64,000 nt of DNA from Flavobacteriaceae bacterium CG2_30_31_66 (GCA_001873065.1 MNYM01000046.1:1-64000), one strand, 5' to 3'; counted from the first letter of the stretch, positions 16,303-25,860 are shown. Numbers and translations are program-made. The notes: generated by a model not told the origin, from the letters alone.

Positions 16303-16995
16303 TTAAAATAAAGGCAATACTTCTTTGATATTTAAAACAGTATGATAATTTTTGTCAGAAGTTTCCATTTCTGAAACTTCTTCATGAATCCAAGTAGTAT
16401 GAAAAGGAACGTGAATTGCAGCAGCACCAATTTCAAGAACAGGCAATACATCTGATTTTAGAGAGTTTCCAATCATCAAAAATTGAGAAGGATGAATGTC
16501 TAAATGTTTTATCAATTTTTTATAATCGGTTGCTTTTTTATCAGTCATCACTTCAATATGATGAAAATAATGCAATAAATTTGATTTTTGTAATTTGCGT
16601 TCTTGATCTAATAAATCGCCTTTTGTTGCCAAAATTAGTTTGTATTTTGGTTGTAGCGTTTTCAAAACTTCGTCAATTTCAGGAAGTAATTCAATTGGTT
16701 TATTGAGCATCTGTTTGCCAATTTCTATAATTTCATGAATCACTTTTGGTTTGATTGAATAATTGGACAATTCTAATGCGCATTCAATCATTGACAACAC
16801 AAAACCTTTGATTCCATAACCATATAATTGTAAATTTCTAATTTCAGTTTTAAACAATTCTTGATTAATAGTGTTCGCAGTTTCATATTGAGCTAATAAT
16901 TTCGCAAATTCAAGTTCAGCATCTCTAAAATACGTTTCATTGACCCACAAAGTATCATCAGCATCAAAAGCAATGACTTTGATATTTTTATACAT
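16303..16995 (-). CDS. HAD-family hydrolase
   Basis: A 230-residue haloacid-dehalogenase-type hydrolase with motif I DADDTLW (nucleophile Asp and acid Asp), motif II in ILATKG, motif III Lys in [11 protein letters not shown] and motif [15 protein letters not shown] helical cap lies at about 20-90. The substrate is unknown; the sugar-nucleotide neighbours suggest a phosphorylated sugar or nucleotide, but that is inference. Its first bases overlap the end of kdsB by eight bases. Confidence 0.88.
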   Translation of the reverse strand: MYKNIKVIAFDADDTLWVNETYFRDAELEFAKLLAQYETANTINQELFKTEIRNLQLYGYGIKGFVLSMIECALELSNYSIKPKVIHEIIEIGKQMLNKPIELLPEIDEVLKTLQPKYKLILATKGDLLDQERKLQKSNLLHYFHHIEVMTDKKATDYKKLIKHLDIHPSQFLMIGNSLKSDVLPVLEIGAAAIHVPFHTTWIHEEVSEMETSDKNYHTVLNIKEVLPLF

Positions 16996-17722
16996 TTTTC
17001 AAGTATTGAATGGCTTTTTCCAAATCTTCAGGTGTGTCAATTCCAATAGATTCCACATCCGTTTCAATCATTTTTATTTTTTTTCCAACTTCCAAATATC
17101 TTATTGCCTCGATTTTTTCTGAGGCTTCTAAAGGTGTCATTTCTCTTTTATAAAAATCAAGCAACGCAGCTTTTCTAAAGGCATAAACACCTTTGTGTTT
17201 GAAATATTTCACCTTAATTTCTTTGTCTCTATGAAAAGGAATTACGCTTCTTGAAAAATATAAAGCAAATCCAAAATTATCAGTAATTACCTTGACATTG
17301 TTAGGATTTTCAATATCTTCTTGATTGGTTATTTGCACTTTTAAAGAAGCCAAATCAATCTCGTTATTCGCATCATTTTTAAAAGCTTCAATCAATTTTG
17401 ATAATGAAACCACATCAATAAAAGGCTCATCTCCTTGCACATTAATCACAATATCCACGTCCATAAATTCAACAGCTTCAGCAATTCTGTCAGAACCACA
17501 TTCGTGTTCTTTTTTACTCATGATTACATTTCCTCCAACGTTTTGAATTGCTTTTGCAATAACGTCTGAATCTGAAACTACATAGACATCTTCGAACAAA
17601 TTGGTTTGCAAAGCAGCTTCATAGGTTCTTACAATAACAGGTTTTCCTCCTAAATCTTTCATTAATTTACCTGGAAAACGAGTAGCACTGTAACGTGCAG
17701 GAATCATAGCAATCATTTTCAT
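16988..17722 (-). CDS. kdsB: 3-deoxy-manno-octulosonate cytidylyltransferase
   Basis: Activates Kdo with CTP to CMP-Kdo for lipopolysaccharide inner-core synthesis; cytosolic. The 244-residue length fits the family. Signature segments are [15 protein letters not shown] (nucleotide-binding loop), [20 protein letters not shown] (metal and substrate binding), YFSRSVIPF and HKGVYAFRK. It follows manA by five bases and overlaps the HAD gene, forming a compact operon of sugar-phosphate enzymes. The product shows the organism makes Kdo-containing LPS. Confidence 0.95.
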   Translation of the reverse strand: MKMIAMIPARYSATRFPGKLMKDLGGKPVIVRTYEAALQTNLFEDVYVVSDSDVIAKAIQNVGGNVIMSKKEHECGSDRIAEAVEFMDVDIVINVQGDEPFIDVVSLSKLIEAFKNDANNEIDLASLKVQITNQEDIENPNNVKVITDNFGFALYFSRSVIPFHRDKEIKVKYFKHKGVYAFRKAALLDFYKREMTPLEASEKIEAIRYLEVGKKIKMIETDVESIGIDTPEDLEKAIQYLKNV

Positions 17723-17727
17723 AAGCT

Positions 17728-18705
17728 TTATTTTATATACACTTCTAACAATTCTGATTGATGTTCTGCAAAAATTTCTATATTTTTTATAGAAGCTGGA
17801 ATCAAAATTGTTTCTCCCATTTCAAGTGTTTCTGTTTGATTTTGATACGTAAAAGTAGTTGACCCTTCCACACACATATAAATCACAAAACTATCTTTAT
17901 CAGTGTGATTTACATTAATTTTTCCTTTTAAAGGAAGCACATTTGTTGTAAAATAAGGACAAGAAACAATTTCTGATGCTGTATTTTGATGTTTTGAATA
18001 GCTTGTTTTATAAGATTGTTTTGCTGAATAATCAATTGCATCAATAGCTTCTTCAGTATGTAAATCTCTAAAAGTTCCATCAGGATTTGGACGATCCCAA
18101 TCATAAATTCGATACGTAATATCCGAAGTTTGTTGAATTTCAGCCAACATTACTCCTGCTCCAATTGCATGCACCCTTCCAGTTGGAATAAAATAAACAT
18201 CTCCTTTTTGAACTTCATCAATATTTAAAATATCGGTTAAGGTTTTATTTTCAAGGTGATGTACATATTCTTTTGGTGTCACTTCTTTTTGAAAACCAAC
18301 AATCAAATTGGCTTTTTCATCTGCTTGCATCACATACCACATTTCAGTTTTTCCAAAAGAATTGTGACGCTTTTTTGCCAAATCATCATGAGGATGCAAT
18401 TGAATGCTTAACGCTTCTTTTGCATCAATATATTTGATTAACAATGGGAATTTTTCACCAAAATGACTGTAAATTTTTATTCCAACCAAATCACTTTTAT
18501 ATTCAGAAATCAATTCTTTTAAGTTTTTTCCTTTCAAAAAACCATTGGCAACTATTGAAGTATCACCTTCAACATCAGATATTTCCCAACTTTCGCCAAT
18601 ATCTTTTCTGTCAGAATTTTTATGTAAAAGTGTTGCTAATTTTTCTCCTCCCCAAATTTTATCTTTCAATATTGGGGTAAATTTTAAAATGTGTAAATCT
18701 TTCAT
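17728..18705 (-). CDS. manA: mannose-6-phosphate isomerase, class I
   Basis: Zinc-dependent interconversion of mannose 6-phosphate and fructose 6-phosphate, feeding GDP-mannose for glycans or catabolising mannose. Starting at 18705 it has 325 residues, with [14 protein letters not shown] at the N-terminus, the zinc-site segment [24 protein letters not shown], and the second half with [20 protein letters not shown] and YRIYDWDR. Sixteen further in-frame codons upstream overlap the -7 promoter box and do not look like the family, so they were excluded. First gene of the manA-kdsB-HAD unit. Confidence 0.92.
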   Translation of the reverse strand: MKDLHILKFTPILKDKIWGGEKLATLLHKNSDRKDIGESWEISDVEGDTSIVANGFLKGKNLKELISEYKSDLVGIKIYSHFGEKFPLLIKYIDAKEALSIQLHPHDDLAKKRHNSFGKTEMWYVMQADEKANLIVGFQKEVTPKEYVHHLENKTLTDILNIDEVQKGDVYFIPTGRVHAIGAGVMLAEIQQTSDITYRIYDWDRPNPDGTFRDLHTEEAIDAIDYSAKQSYKTSYSKHQNTASEIVSCPYFTTNVLPLKGKINVNHTDKDSFVIYMCVEGSTTFTYQNQTETLEMGETILIPASIKNIEIFAEHQSELLEVYIK

Positions 18706-18723
18706 AATTGTATTTTTTCGATG

Positions 18724-18753
18724 CAAATTTACGGTTATTAAAAGATTTTTCAA
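18724..18753 (-). promoter_or_regulatory. Bacteroidota-type promoter of manA
   Basis: On the minus strand TTG (18751-18753), a 19-base spacer and TAAATTTG (18724-18731). It is divergent from, and close to, the plus-strand -7 box at 18771-18778. Confidence 0.6.
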
Positions 18754-18770
18754 TTAGTAAAAAAAATAAT

Positions 18771-18778
18771 TAACTTTG
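18771..18778 (+). promoter_or_regulatory. -7 box for the coiled-coil/DUF6090 operon
   Basis: TAACTTTG matches TAnnTTTG and lies 46 bases upstream of the ATG at 18825. A clear -33 element was not found. Confidence 0.4.
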
Positions 18779-18824
18779 AGAAAATAACTATCAAAAAATC
18801 AACAACTAACAAAAACTAGAAATT

Positions 18825-19022
18825 ATGGGACTTTTTTGGGATTTAATGCAACAAAACGAAATTCAAGAACAAGGAGAAAAAGCTAAAAACTTAGAGGAAA
18901 AAGTAGCCTTTTTAGAAAAAAAGCTAGAAAAAACGAACGAAATACTCCAAAAAACACTAGCAGCACTTGAAAACTATTTAGGAAAAGACATTGATGGTGA
19001 TGGGAAAAAAGGTTCTTTATGA
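18825..19022 (+). CDS. small coiled-coil protein (65 aa), start of DUF6090 operon
   Basis: A 65-residue protein. Residues 18-52 are a heptad-type coiled coil (KNLEEKVAFLEKKLEKTNEI), and the tail KDIDGDGKKG resembles a single calcium-loop motif (DxDxDG). It has no signal peptide or membrane helix. Its stop overlaps the ATG of the first DUF6090 gene by four bases (ATGA), so the two are translationally coupled, which supports it being a real gene. Function unknown. Confidence 0.75.
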   Translation: MGLFWDLMQQNEIQEQGEKAKNLEEKVAFLEKKLEKTNEILQKTLAALENYLGKDIDGDGKKGSL

Positions 19023-19801
19023 TAAAATTCTTCCGGAAAATCAGGCAAAGATTAGTTGAACAATCTAAAGTACGAAGTTATTTTGTTTATGCCATTGGCG
19101 AAATTGTATTGGTTGTTATCGGTATTTTGATTGCATTGCAAATTAATAATTGGAATGAAGATAGAAATTTCAGAAAGCAAGAAGTGAAATATTTGAAAAA
19201 ATTGAAATCAGATATTACTCTTGAGTTTGATAACAACGATAGTATTATTAACTACAGAGCAGCAACTGCAAAAGCAGCAGCACATTTACTTGATTTTAAA
19301 AAACTTGAAACTGCAGAAGATGTTATTTCCCTAGAAATTACGATTAATAAAGTTTTTACACGTTTAACATTTATTCCTACAAACAATACCTACAAAGAAT
19401 TACTCAATTCTGGAAATCTAAATTTTATAACCAATGATTCTATAAAAGATTTTTTGATGGAATTAGATAAAATGTATACTACCATTCATAATATAGAATA
19501 TCACATGTATAGAGAATACGAAGAATATCTATATAATGTTATGGTTTTAAATGTTATTGCCATCAACTTATTTGATTTTAAAAAAACAGCAGATAAAAGT
19601 GTAATTACTTTAAATGAGCCTAATCAAATTCCTTTTGAAATAATTATACCACAATACAACAAATTATTACAAAAAAAAGAATTCATTAATGGATTAAGAC
19701 TTTCTATTATGAATAATATGAGTTTAACTATTTTTCATGAAAATTTAACGCTTCAACTGAAAAAATTAAATGACTTAATTAACAAAGAATTGAAAAAATG
19801 A
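19019..19801 (+). CDS. DUF6090 family membrane protein (copy 1)
   Basis: A 260-residue protein with the DUF6090 N-terminus: a basic amphipathic stretch (MIKFFRKIRQRL), then the conserved membrane helix about 23-43 containing YAIGEIVLVVIGILIALQIN and the NWNE motif just after it. The rest is helical and charged, presumably outside the membrane. DUF6090 proteins are common in flavobacteria, usually in tandem, with no known role. It overlaps the next copy by four bases (ATGA). Confidence 0.88.
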   Translation: MIKFFRKIRQRLVEQSKVRSYFVYAIGEIVLVVIGILIALQINNWNEDRNFRKQEVKYLKKLKSDITLEFDNNDSIINYRAATAKAAAHLLDFKKLETAEDVISLEITINKVFTRLTFIPTNNTYKELLNSGNLNFITNDSIKDFLMELDKMYTTIHNIEYHMYREYEEYLYNVMVLNVIAINLFDFKKTADKSVITLNEPNQIPFEIIIPQYNKLLQKKEFINGLRLSIMNNMSLTIFHENLTLQLKKLNDLINKELKK

Positions 19802-20514
19802 TAAAATTCTTTCAAAAAATCCGTCAAAAATTAGTAATAGAAGACAAAACATCCAAATATTTTAAATATGCCATTGGCGAAATTATATTGGTGGTTATTG
19901 GTATTTTAATTGCGTTAAGTATCAATACGTGGAATGAAAAAAGAAAACAAAAAGATACCTTGCTAGGTATTTATCAAATTATAAAAGAAGATATTACTAC
20001 CGATATTGTGGAAATAAATGACTTTATTGACGAGTTTGAAAAGAGTAGAAAACCTGCTTTCGAGACTGTTTTAAAAGGAAATCTTTCAAAAGAAGATTTT
20101 CAAAAGCATCCTGAATACTTATCCGTTTTAAATGGTTTTAAAGATTTTGCTATCAATCAACGTGGTTTTGAATTACTTAAAAACCAGTCAAACGAAATGA
20201 GTATTGGCAAACAAAATCTTGCTTCAAAAATCAATTTATTTTATAACAAGCATTTGATTGAAATCAATATTTCTACTTTAGAAATTATGCGAGAATTTGT
20301 ATATAACATGAATGAACATAAGCAATTTCCTTGGTTTTCCTCATTTTTACTTCATAAAGAAACAGAGGGAGCTATTGATTTTATTATGAATAATCCTTTA
20401 GAAAAAAACAGAATTGCGACCTATTACTTGGTCTATCAAATTTATGTGAATGAATTACAAGAATTCAAAAAAAATGGCGAAACCATTATTAAGGAAATAA
20501 ATAGTATTCATTAA
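19798..20514 (+). CDS. DUF6090 family membrane protein (copy 2)
   Basis: A 238-residue paralogue with the same N-terminal helix (YAIGEIILVVIGILIALSIN followed by TWNE) and a divergent, helical C-terminal part. After the NWNE-type motif it shares little with copy 1 but resembles copy 3 more (segments NQRGFELLKNQ here and QTKGFEMVKNF there). It starts four bases inside copy 1. Topology: short cytosolic N-terminus, one membrane helix, outer C-terminal domain. Function unknown. Confidence 0.88.
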   Translation: MIKFFQKIRQKLVIEDKTSKYFKYAIGEIILVVIGILIALSINTWNEKRKQKDTLLGIYQIIKEDITTDIVEINDFIDEFEKSRKPAFETVLKGNLSKEDFQKHPEYLSVLNGFKDFAINQRGFELLKNQSNEMSIGKQNLASKINLFYNKHLIEINISTLEIMREFVYNMNEHKQFPWFSSFLLHKETEGAIDFIMNNPLEKNRIATYYLVYQIYVNELQEFKKNGETIIKEINSIH

Positions 20515-20534
20515 AATATACAATTTTCTGAAAA

Positions 20535-20568
20535 ATTGCCATTATGAAACTTGAAACCTAAAACTAAA
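20535..20568. repeat. low-complexity intergenic tract
   Basis: A short run of ATGAAACTTGAAACCTAAAACT-like text lies between DUF6090 copies 2 and 3. Similar quasi-heptameric text is found at 35258-35290, 49803-49866 and 62384-62475. Confidence 0.35.
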
Positions 20569-20570
20569 AA

Positions 20571-21299
20571 ATGATTAAAATCTTCCGTAAAGTCAGACAA
20601 AAAATGCTTGAACAATCTAAAATTAAAAGTTACTTCGTTTACGCCATTGGCGAAATTGTGTTGGTGGTTATTGGGATTTTAATCGCTCTTCAAATAAATA
20701 ATTGGAATGAAAATAGAAAGCAACAAAGTGAGTTCAATAATATCTTAAAAACGATATATAAAGATTTAAAAACGGATACGATTCAGGCAAAAATCATTAT
20801 AGATTATTATAAAGAAATAGAAAAAAATAGTACAAAAATCATCAATAATGAAATCAATATTGATAATTACGATGATTTTCCAAATGTAAAAGCATTGGCA
20901 AGTAGGTATTTACCATTTACAATTCAAACAAAAGGTTTTGAAATGGTAAAAAATTTTAACGCAAAAAATGACATCCAGAATGATTCCATTTTTATAGTAG
21001 TTTCTCAATTTTATTCACCTTTTATTCAACTTTTTAACGATAGCAATGAATTTATTAAAAATAATGTTTTCAAAAATATTGAGAGTTATAAGAAATATAA
21101 TTGGTTTATAGATTGGACCAAAAATAAACCCAATAACGACATGATTCATTACTTTACAGAAAGCGATGAATTTAAAGTTCAAGTTGCTGCTCACAATTTG
21201 TTAGCCGTAAAAAATCATTTACAATTCGTAACCGGTTACAGAGATAATGCGATTGAAATAATGAAAATTATTGAAAATCAATTAAAAATTTCAAATTAA
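20571..21299 (+). CDS. DUF6090 family membrane protein (copy 3)
   Basis: A 242-residue paralogue with MIKIFRKVRQKMLEQSK, the helix YAIGEIVLVVIGILIALQIN and NNWNE. It shares the TKGFEM..NF motif region with copy 2. The 56-base gap before it contains a short A/C-rich low-complexity stretch (20540-20568). Its stop overlaps the ATG of a 32-codon frame (TAATG). Function unknown; the third member of a tandem family. Confidence 0.88.
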   Translation: MIKIFRKVRQKMLEQSKIKSYFVYAIGEIVLVVIGILIALQINNWNENRKQQSEFNNILKTIYKDLKTDTIQAKIIIDYYKEIEKNSTKIINNEINIDNYDDFPNVKALASRYLPFTIQTKGFEMVKNFNAKNDIQNDSIFIVVSQFYSPFIQLFNDSNEFIKNNVFKNIESYKKYNWFIDWTKNKPNNDMIHYFTESDEFKVQVAAHNLLAVKNHLQFVTGYRDNAIEIMKIIENQLKISN

Positions 21300-21397
21300 T
21301 GGATGGATTTAGTATTGTGATGACAATAAGCATTATTTTGTTTGCACGTTTAGGAATTAGGTTAATAAAAGAATATTTTAAAAAAAAGCGGAAATAA
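21299..21397 (+). CDS. possible 32-residue membrane microprotein
   Basis: The frame begins with an ATG overlapping the TAA of DUF6090 copy 3 (TAATG) and runs 32 codons: an N-terminal hydrophobic stretch (FSIVMTISIILFARLGIRL) then a strongly basic tail (KEYFKKKRK). This is the composition of a small single-pass membrane protein with positive-inside tail. The start overlap and composition support it; the short length leaves it uncertain. Confidence 0.45.
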   Translation: MDGFSIVMTISIILFARLGIRLIKEYFKKKRK

Positions 21398-21539
21398 AAC
21401 ATAAAAGTATTTATTCAATTAATAATTAGTACTTTACAAAAAAAAACACAACTTCTTTATTTTATAGTTTAAAAATTTTATAATAACTAAACTTTAAAAT
21501 TTATTTTAGTTATCTTACACCCGAATTTTGATTTTTTTT

Positions 21540-22454
21540 GTGGAAAAAAAACTATTTCTTATTGTTTTCTTATTGACTTCTTGCTTTTTTTATGGCTTAG
21601 AAAGAACTTTGTATGTAGATAATTTTAATGATATTTTAGGAAGTCCTCTCAAAGAGGATAAACTTCTTTTATTCGCTCAAAAAAACAATTTTAAAGTTTT
21701 GATTCTCTATGAATTGAACAAAGTTCACAAGAGAATTTCTTTATCAGATCCAAGAAACAATAACATTCTTTCAGAATTTATCAACAAAGCAAAACAAAAA
21801 TATCAAATAAAGAAAATTGGAGCTTCAGGTGAAGCTGCTGATTTTTTTGTAAAAATTATAAATGTTTATAACAATTCTCGCCAAAAATCTTCTGAAAAAT
21901 TCGATATTTATAATTTAGAATATGAATATTGGTCAAGTAACGCTTCAAATATTGATGGTTATTATTGTGTAAATTATTTGGAAGAAAACAATATTCCCTG
22001 TGGAAGAGAGGGTTCATTTAAATTTTTTGTTAACAATCTAAAACAACTCAAAAACCTATCAAAAGGAAAACCTCATAAAGTAGAAGTTGATGCTTATGTT
22101 GGTTATTACACGCAACCAGAAATTGCTGAAATCACAAAATATTGTGATCGATTAACGATTATTGCATTGGGTAAAGACCCTAAAATTTGTTTCAATTCTG
22201 CAAAGAAAAACCTAGATTATATTTTCAATATCAACAGTAAAATAAAAACCAATATTTTATTTTCAACAATCATGAATGATTTGGGTTATTGGCTAAAATT
22301 TGATAGTTTAGATAAAGGAGAAAAATTATTTTTTAATGAAATGAGTAATAAAGACATTAAATTAAAAAATAATCTAAATGTTGTCGGATTTACTTATCAA
22401 GCTTACTCTTCGCTTGAAAAATCGATAAGTTATTATTCTTATAACAATAATTAA
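21540..22454 (+). CDS. exported protein of unknown function, probable lipoprotein
   Basis: A 304-residue protein from GTG 21540 (TTG 21528 is four codons earlier in frame; there is no ATG). The N-terminus is a signal peptide with a lipobox-like LLTSC, so outer-membrane or periplasmic lipoprotein is likely. The mature part alternates beta strands and helices (FKVLILYELNKV, KKIGASGEAADFFVK, NLEYEYW, VEVDAYVGYY, DRLTIIALG, NVVGFTYQAY) in a pattern suggestive of a TIM-barrel glycoside-hydrolase-like fold, with acidic NLEYEYW and VEVDAY positions that could be catalytic. This is an impression, not a family match. Monocistronic and convergent with queD-like. Confidence 0.75.
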   Translation: MEKKLFLIVFLLTSCFFYGLERTLYVDNFNDILGSPLKEDKLLLFAQKNNFKVLILYELNKVHKRISLSDPRNNNILSEFINKAKQKYQIKKIGASGEAADFFVKIINVYNNSRQKSSEKFDIYNLEYEYWSSNASNIDGYYCVNYLEENNIPCGREGSFKFFVNNLKQLKNLSKGKPHKVEVDAYVGYYTQPEIAEITKYCDRLTIIALGKDPKICFNSAKKNLDYIFNINSKIKTNILFSTIMNDLGYWLKFDSLDKGEKLFFNEMSNKDIKLKNNLNVVGFTYQAYSSLEKSISYYSYNNN

Positions 22455-22486
22455 AAAATGGTATTTTTTTTTAAAGTCAAATAAGC

Positions 22487-22900
22487 TTAATTTCCATAAT
22501 AACTCACAAAATTTCTTGGAGTTTCGTATAAAGTGATTTTTAAATCCAATTCATTTGGCAAGTGTTTACGGAGTTTTTCATACGTAATTACACAAATATT
22601 CTCAGCTGTTGGATTCAGATTTTTGAATTCTGGAACTTCAATATTCAGATTTTTATGATCAAAACAATCTTCAATCTCAGATTTAATTAAATTTTTTAAA
22701 ATCCCCAAATCATAAACGTAACCAGTTTCTGGATTTATTTCTCCAGTTAAAGACACAATCAATTCGTAGTTGTGACCATGAAAATTAGGATTACTGCATT
22801 TACTAAAAATCTCGAAGTTTTTTTCATCACTCCAATCTTTTCTATACAATCTGTGAGCAGCATTAAAATGTGCTTTTCTATGAACGGTTACTTTTGGCAT
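22487..22900 (-). CDS. 6-carboxytetrahydropterin synthase/PTPS-family protein (QueD-like)
   Basis: A 137-residue member of the 6-pyruvoyl-tetrahydropterin synthase family. Zinc ligands are the His in HFNAAHRLYRK and the two in NFHGHNYEL; the Cys of SKCSNPNFHGH occupies the QueD/PTPS catalytic position; the acid/base pair is in VYDLG and CFDHKNLN; and the C-terminal YETPRNFVSYYG carries the pterin-anchoring Glu. It probably acts in queuosine/7-deazaguanine precursor synthesis. Its start overlaps the end of idi by 23 bases, an operon without an obvious metabolic link. Confidence 0.88.
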   Translation of the reverse strand: MPKVTVHRKAHFNAAHRLYRKDWSDEKNFEIFSKCSNPNFHGHNYELIVSLTGEINPETGYVYDLGILKNLIKSEIEDCFDHKNLNIEVPEFKNLNPTAENICVITYEKLRKHLPNELDLKITLYETPRNFVSYYGN

Positions 22901-23411
22901 TTGCTAATTTTTCGTAAGATTTATTAAATATAATTTGAAACCAGGCTGTATAAATTTTAGGATTGTTTTCGATATCTTTTTTTACATCCTCTAAAAACAT
23001 CCATTTATAATTCTCAACTTCCTCTTTATTGATGTTTGGTTCACCATCAAAACTGCCTATTAAAACATAATCCAATTCGTGTTCAGTGAGTCCATTATCA
23101 AAGGGAGCTTTGTAAATAAAAGAAAAAACCTCGTCTAAATCTGTTGAAAAACCCATTTCTTCGAACAATCTTCTTTTACCCGCTTCAATATTGCTCTCTC
23201 CTGATCTTTGATGTGAGCAACAAGTATTCGTCCATAAAAGTGGAGAATGATATTTGGTTGAAGCTCTTTGTTGAATCATCAATTTGCCTTCCTTATTGAA
23301 AATAAAAACTGAAAAAGCCCTATGTAATAATGCTTTTTTATGCACTTCCATTTTGGACATTAATCCAATTTGGTTGTCATTTTCATCAACTAAAATAACT
23401 TGTTCTTCCAT
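22878..23411 (-). CDS. idi: isopentenyl-diphosphate delta-isomerase, type I
   Basis: Interconverts isopentenyl and dimethylallyl diphosphate for isoprenoid and quinone synthesis; cytosolic Nudix-fold enzyme. From the ATG at 23411 it has 177 residues. Visible are LLHRAFSVFIFN, the catalytic Cys region WTNTCCSHQ, the Nudix-like helix EAGKRRLFEEMGF and the metal/catalytic Glu segment ELDYVLIG. An in-frame ATG three codons upstream (23420) lies inside the -7 box TATCTTTG, so the inner start is preferred. It overlaps queD-like. Confidence 0.93.
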   Translation of the reverse strand: MEEQVILVDENDNQIGLMSKMEVHKKALLHRAFSVFIFNKEGKLMIQQRASTKYHSPLLWTNTCCSHQRSGESNIEAGKRRLFEEMGFSTDLDEVFSFIYKAPFDNGLTEHELDYVLIGSFDGEPNINKEEVENYKWMFLEDVKKDIENNPKIYTAWFQIIFNKSYEKLANAKSNRS

Positions 23412-23417
23412 AAAGTG

Positions 23418-23425
23418 CAAAGATA
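23418..23425 (-). promoter_or_regulatory. -7 box of idi
   Basis: TATCTTTG on the minus strand; a TTTG 16 bases upstream (23442-23445) is slightly too close for the usual -33 spacing. The box overlaps the outer ATG of idi and decides the start. Confidence 0.45.
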
Positions 23426-23500
23426 ATTGAAACTAATACCTCAAAAACTTAAAAATTTATTAAATCTATTAGATTTTTCTATTGTTTTATTTTGAAGTCT

Positions 23501-23508
23501 TATATTTG
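23501..23508 (+). promoter_or_regulatory. -7 box of the cyclophilin lipoprotein gene
   Basis: TATATTTG matches TAnnTTTG, with TTG 16 bases upstream (23482-23484). It lies 21 bases before the TTG start at 23530. Confidence 0.45.
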
Positions 23509-23529
23509 AATTTAAAATGATACTTTCCG

Positions 23530-24219
23530 TTGAAACTATTTTATAAAACCATCTTATTTTTATTAACAATTTTCTTTTTTCATTGCAATCAAAAAAGTGA
23601 AAAAGACAACCATATTGATGCAGAAAATGCTATCAAAAAAAGGGAAGAAAAAAAACTAAAAAAACCATGGGATAGTCTAAATAGCAAAAATACCGAGCTT
23701 TTTTTAACTGAATATGGAAACCAAAATTCAGAAACAAAAGTGATTATCAAAACAAAATTTGGCAATATCAAACTAAAACTTTACAAAGACGTTCCAATTC
23801 ATAGGGCAAATTTTATATTTTTGACAAAAATCAAGTATTTTAATTCTACAGTCATCTATAGAGTTTCAAAAAACTTTGTAATTCAAGGAGGAAATTCTGA
23901 TAATTTTTACACTCAAAGACAAAGAAAAAAGTATGGAAATTACCTTTTAAAACCCGAATTCAAAAAAAATAGAACTCATAAATATGGTGCTTTGGCTGCT
24001 GCAAGAGATTGGGATAATAATCCAGATAAATTGTCAAGTCCTTTTGAATTTTATATCGTTCAAAAAAAATCAGGTGCGCATCATTTAGATAGAGAACATA
24101 CTGTTTTTGGCGAAGTAATATCGGGTTTTGAAACTATGGAAAAAATATCAAAAGTAAAAGTAGGCTTTGATGAATGGCCTTTTGAAGATATAAAAATGAC
24201 GATTGAAATTTTAGATTGA
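23530..24219 (+). CDS. cyclophilin-type peptidyl-prolyl isomerase, lipoprotein
   Basis: A 229-residue cyclophilin-family cis-trans prolyl isomerase with an N-terminal lipoprotein signal (lipobox FFHC), so it acts in the periplasm. A charged linker (about 25-70) precedes the domain. Recognisable are VIIKTKFGNIKLKLYKDVP, the catalytic Arg in IYRVSKNFVIQGG, FEFYIVQ and HTVFGEVISGFE. The usual FHRV is YRV, with the Arg kept. The start is TTG at 23530, the first possible start after an in-frame stop at 23518. Confidence 0.87.
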   Translation: MKLFYKTILFLLTIFFFHCNQKSEKDNHIDAENAIKKREEKKLKKPWDSLNSKNTELFLTEYGNQNSETKVIIKTKFGNIKLKLYKDVPIHRANFIFLTKIKYFNSTVIYRVSKNFVIQGGNSDNFYTQRQRKKYGNYLLKPEFKKNRTHKYGALAAARDWDNNPDKLSSPFEFYIVQKKSGAHHLDREHTVFGEVISGFETMEKISKVKVGFDEWPFEDIKMTIEILD

Positions 24220-24246
24220 TAATTGCCATTCTAAAATGTATCTTTG
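24216..24246 (+). promoter_or_regulatory. Bacteroidota-type promoter of prfC
   Basis: TTG (24216-24218), 20-base spacer, TATCTTTG (24239-24246), 17 bases before the ATG at 24264. Confidence 0.6.
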
Positions 24247-24263
24247 CACCTCAAATTTTGTAA

Positions 24264-25853
24264 ATGAGTTTTTTAGAAGAAATACAACGTAGAAGAACAT
24301 TTGGAATTATCTCACATCCTGATGCAGGAAAAACGACTTTAACAGAAAAATTATTACTTTTTGGAGGTGCCATTCAAGAAGCTGGTGCCGTAAAAAATAA
24401 TAAAATTAAAAAAACAGCCACGTCCGATTTTATGGAAATTGAACGTCAACGTGGAATTTCCGTAGCAACATCTGTTTTAGCATTTAATTACAAAGACAAG
24501 AAAATCAACATTCTTGATACGCCAGGTCACAAAGATTTTGCGGAAGATACTTTCAGAACTTTAACAGCCGTTGACAGCGTAATTGTGGTAATTGACGTCG
24601 CAAAAGGTGTAGAACCTCAAACTGAAAAGTTGGTTGAAGTTTGCAGAATGCGCAACATTCCAATGATTGTTTTTATCAATAAACTAGACAGGGAAGGGAA
24701 AGACGCCTTTGATTTATTGGATGAAGTTGAACAAAAATTAGGCTTGCATGTAACTCCAATGAGTTTTCCAATAGGAATGGGGTATGATTTCAAAGGAATT
24801 TACAACATTTGGGAACAAAAATTAAACCTTTTTTCAGGAGATAAAAAAACTTCAATTTCAGAAAGTATCGAATTTAAAGACGTTTCAAGCCCCGAATTAG
24901 ACAAAGCTGTTGGAGAAAAAGCAGCAAATACTTTACGTGAAGAATTAGAGTTGATTGATGAAGTTTATCCTGCATTTTCTCGAGAAGATTATTTAAAAGG
25001 ACAATTGCAACCCGTTTTTTTTGGTTCTGCTTTGAATAATTTTGGAGTAAAAGAATTGTTAGAAGCATTCATAGAAATTGCTCCTTCACCGCAACCAAAA
25101 AATTCTCAAGAACGTTTGGTAGATTCTAAAGAAGAAAATATGACAGGGTTTGTGTTCAAAATTCATGCAAACATGGATCCAAAACACCGAGATAGAATTG
25201 CTTTTGTGAAAATTGTATCAGGAGTTTTTAAGAGAAATTCGCCCTATTTACATGTCAGACAAGGAAAAAATTTAAAATTTTCAAGTCCAAATGCTTTTTT
25301 TGCAGAAAAAAAAGAAATTGTGGAGGAATCATTTCCTGGTGATATTGTTGGATTGCATGACACTGGAAATTTTAAAATTGGAGACACATTAACTGAAGGT
25401 GAAATTTTGAATTTCAAAGGAATTCCAAACTTTTCTCCAGAACATTTTAGATATGTCAACAATGCGGATCCAATGAAATCAAAGCAATTATTCAAAGGTT
25501 TGGATCAATTGATGGATGAAGGTGTAGCACAATTATTTACGTTAGATTTTAATGGAAGAAAAGTCATTGGAACAGTTGGAGCGCTTCAATATGAAGTAAT
25601 TCAATATCGTTTAGAACATGAATATGGTGCAAAATGTACCTATGAAAACTTACAAGTTCACAAAGCTTGTTGGGTAGAAATTGAAAATACTAAAAGTGAT
25701 GAGTTTAAAGATTTTTTAAGAGTAAAACAACGATATCTAGCAAAAGACAAACAAGGTCAATTGGTTTTCTTGGCGGATTCTGAATTTACGATTCAAATGA
25801 CTCAAAGTAAATATCCATCCGTAAAATTGCATTTCACGAGTGAATTTAAATAA
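24264..25853 (+). CDS. prfC: peptide chain release factor 3
   Basis: Translational GTPase that recycles release factors RF1/RF2 from the ribosome. The 529-residue length is typical. G1 is SHPDAGKTT, switch I contains [13 protein letters not shown]3 is DTPGHKDF, G4 NKLD, and the domain II/III segments follow ([32 protein letters not shown]). Complete and unremarkable. It is followed seven bases after its stop by an outer-membrane protein gene. Confidence 0.96.
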   Translation: MSFLEEIQRRRTFGIISHPDAGKTTLTEKLLLFGGAIQEAGAVKNNKIKKTATSDFMEIERQRGISVATSVLAFNYKDKKINILDTPGHKDFAEDTFRTLTAVDSVIVVIDVAKGVEPQTEKLVEVCRMRNIPMIVFINKLDREGKDAFDLLDEVEQKLGLHVTPMSFPIGMGYDFKGIYNIWEQKLNLFSGDKKTSISESIEFKDVSSPELDKAVGEKAANTLREELELIDEVYPAFSREDYLKGQLQPVFFGSALNNFGVKELLEAFIEIAPSPQPKNSQERLVDSKEENMTGFVFKIHANMDPKHRDRIAFVKIVSGVFKRNSPYLHVRQGKNLKFSSPNAFFAEKKEIVEESFPGDIVGLHDTGNFKIGDTLTEGEILNFKGIPNFSPEHFRYVNNADPMKSKQLFKGLDQLMDEGVAQLFTLDFNGRKVIGTVGALQYEVIQYRLEHEYGAKCTYENLQVHKACWVEIENTKSDEFKDFLRVKQRYLAKDKQGQLVFLADSEFTIQMTQSKYPSVKLHFTSEFK

Positions 25854-25860
25854 GCATTTT

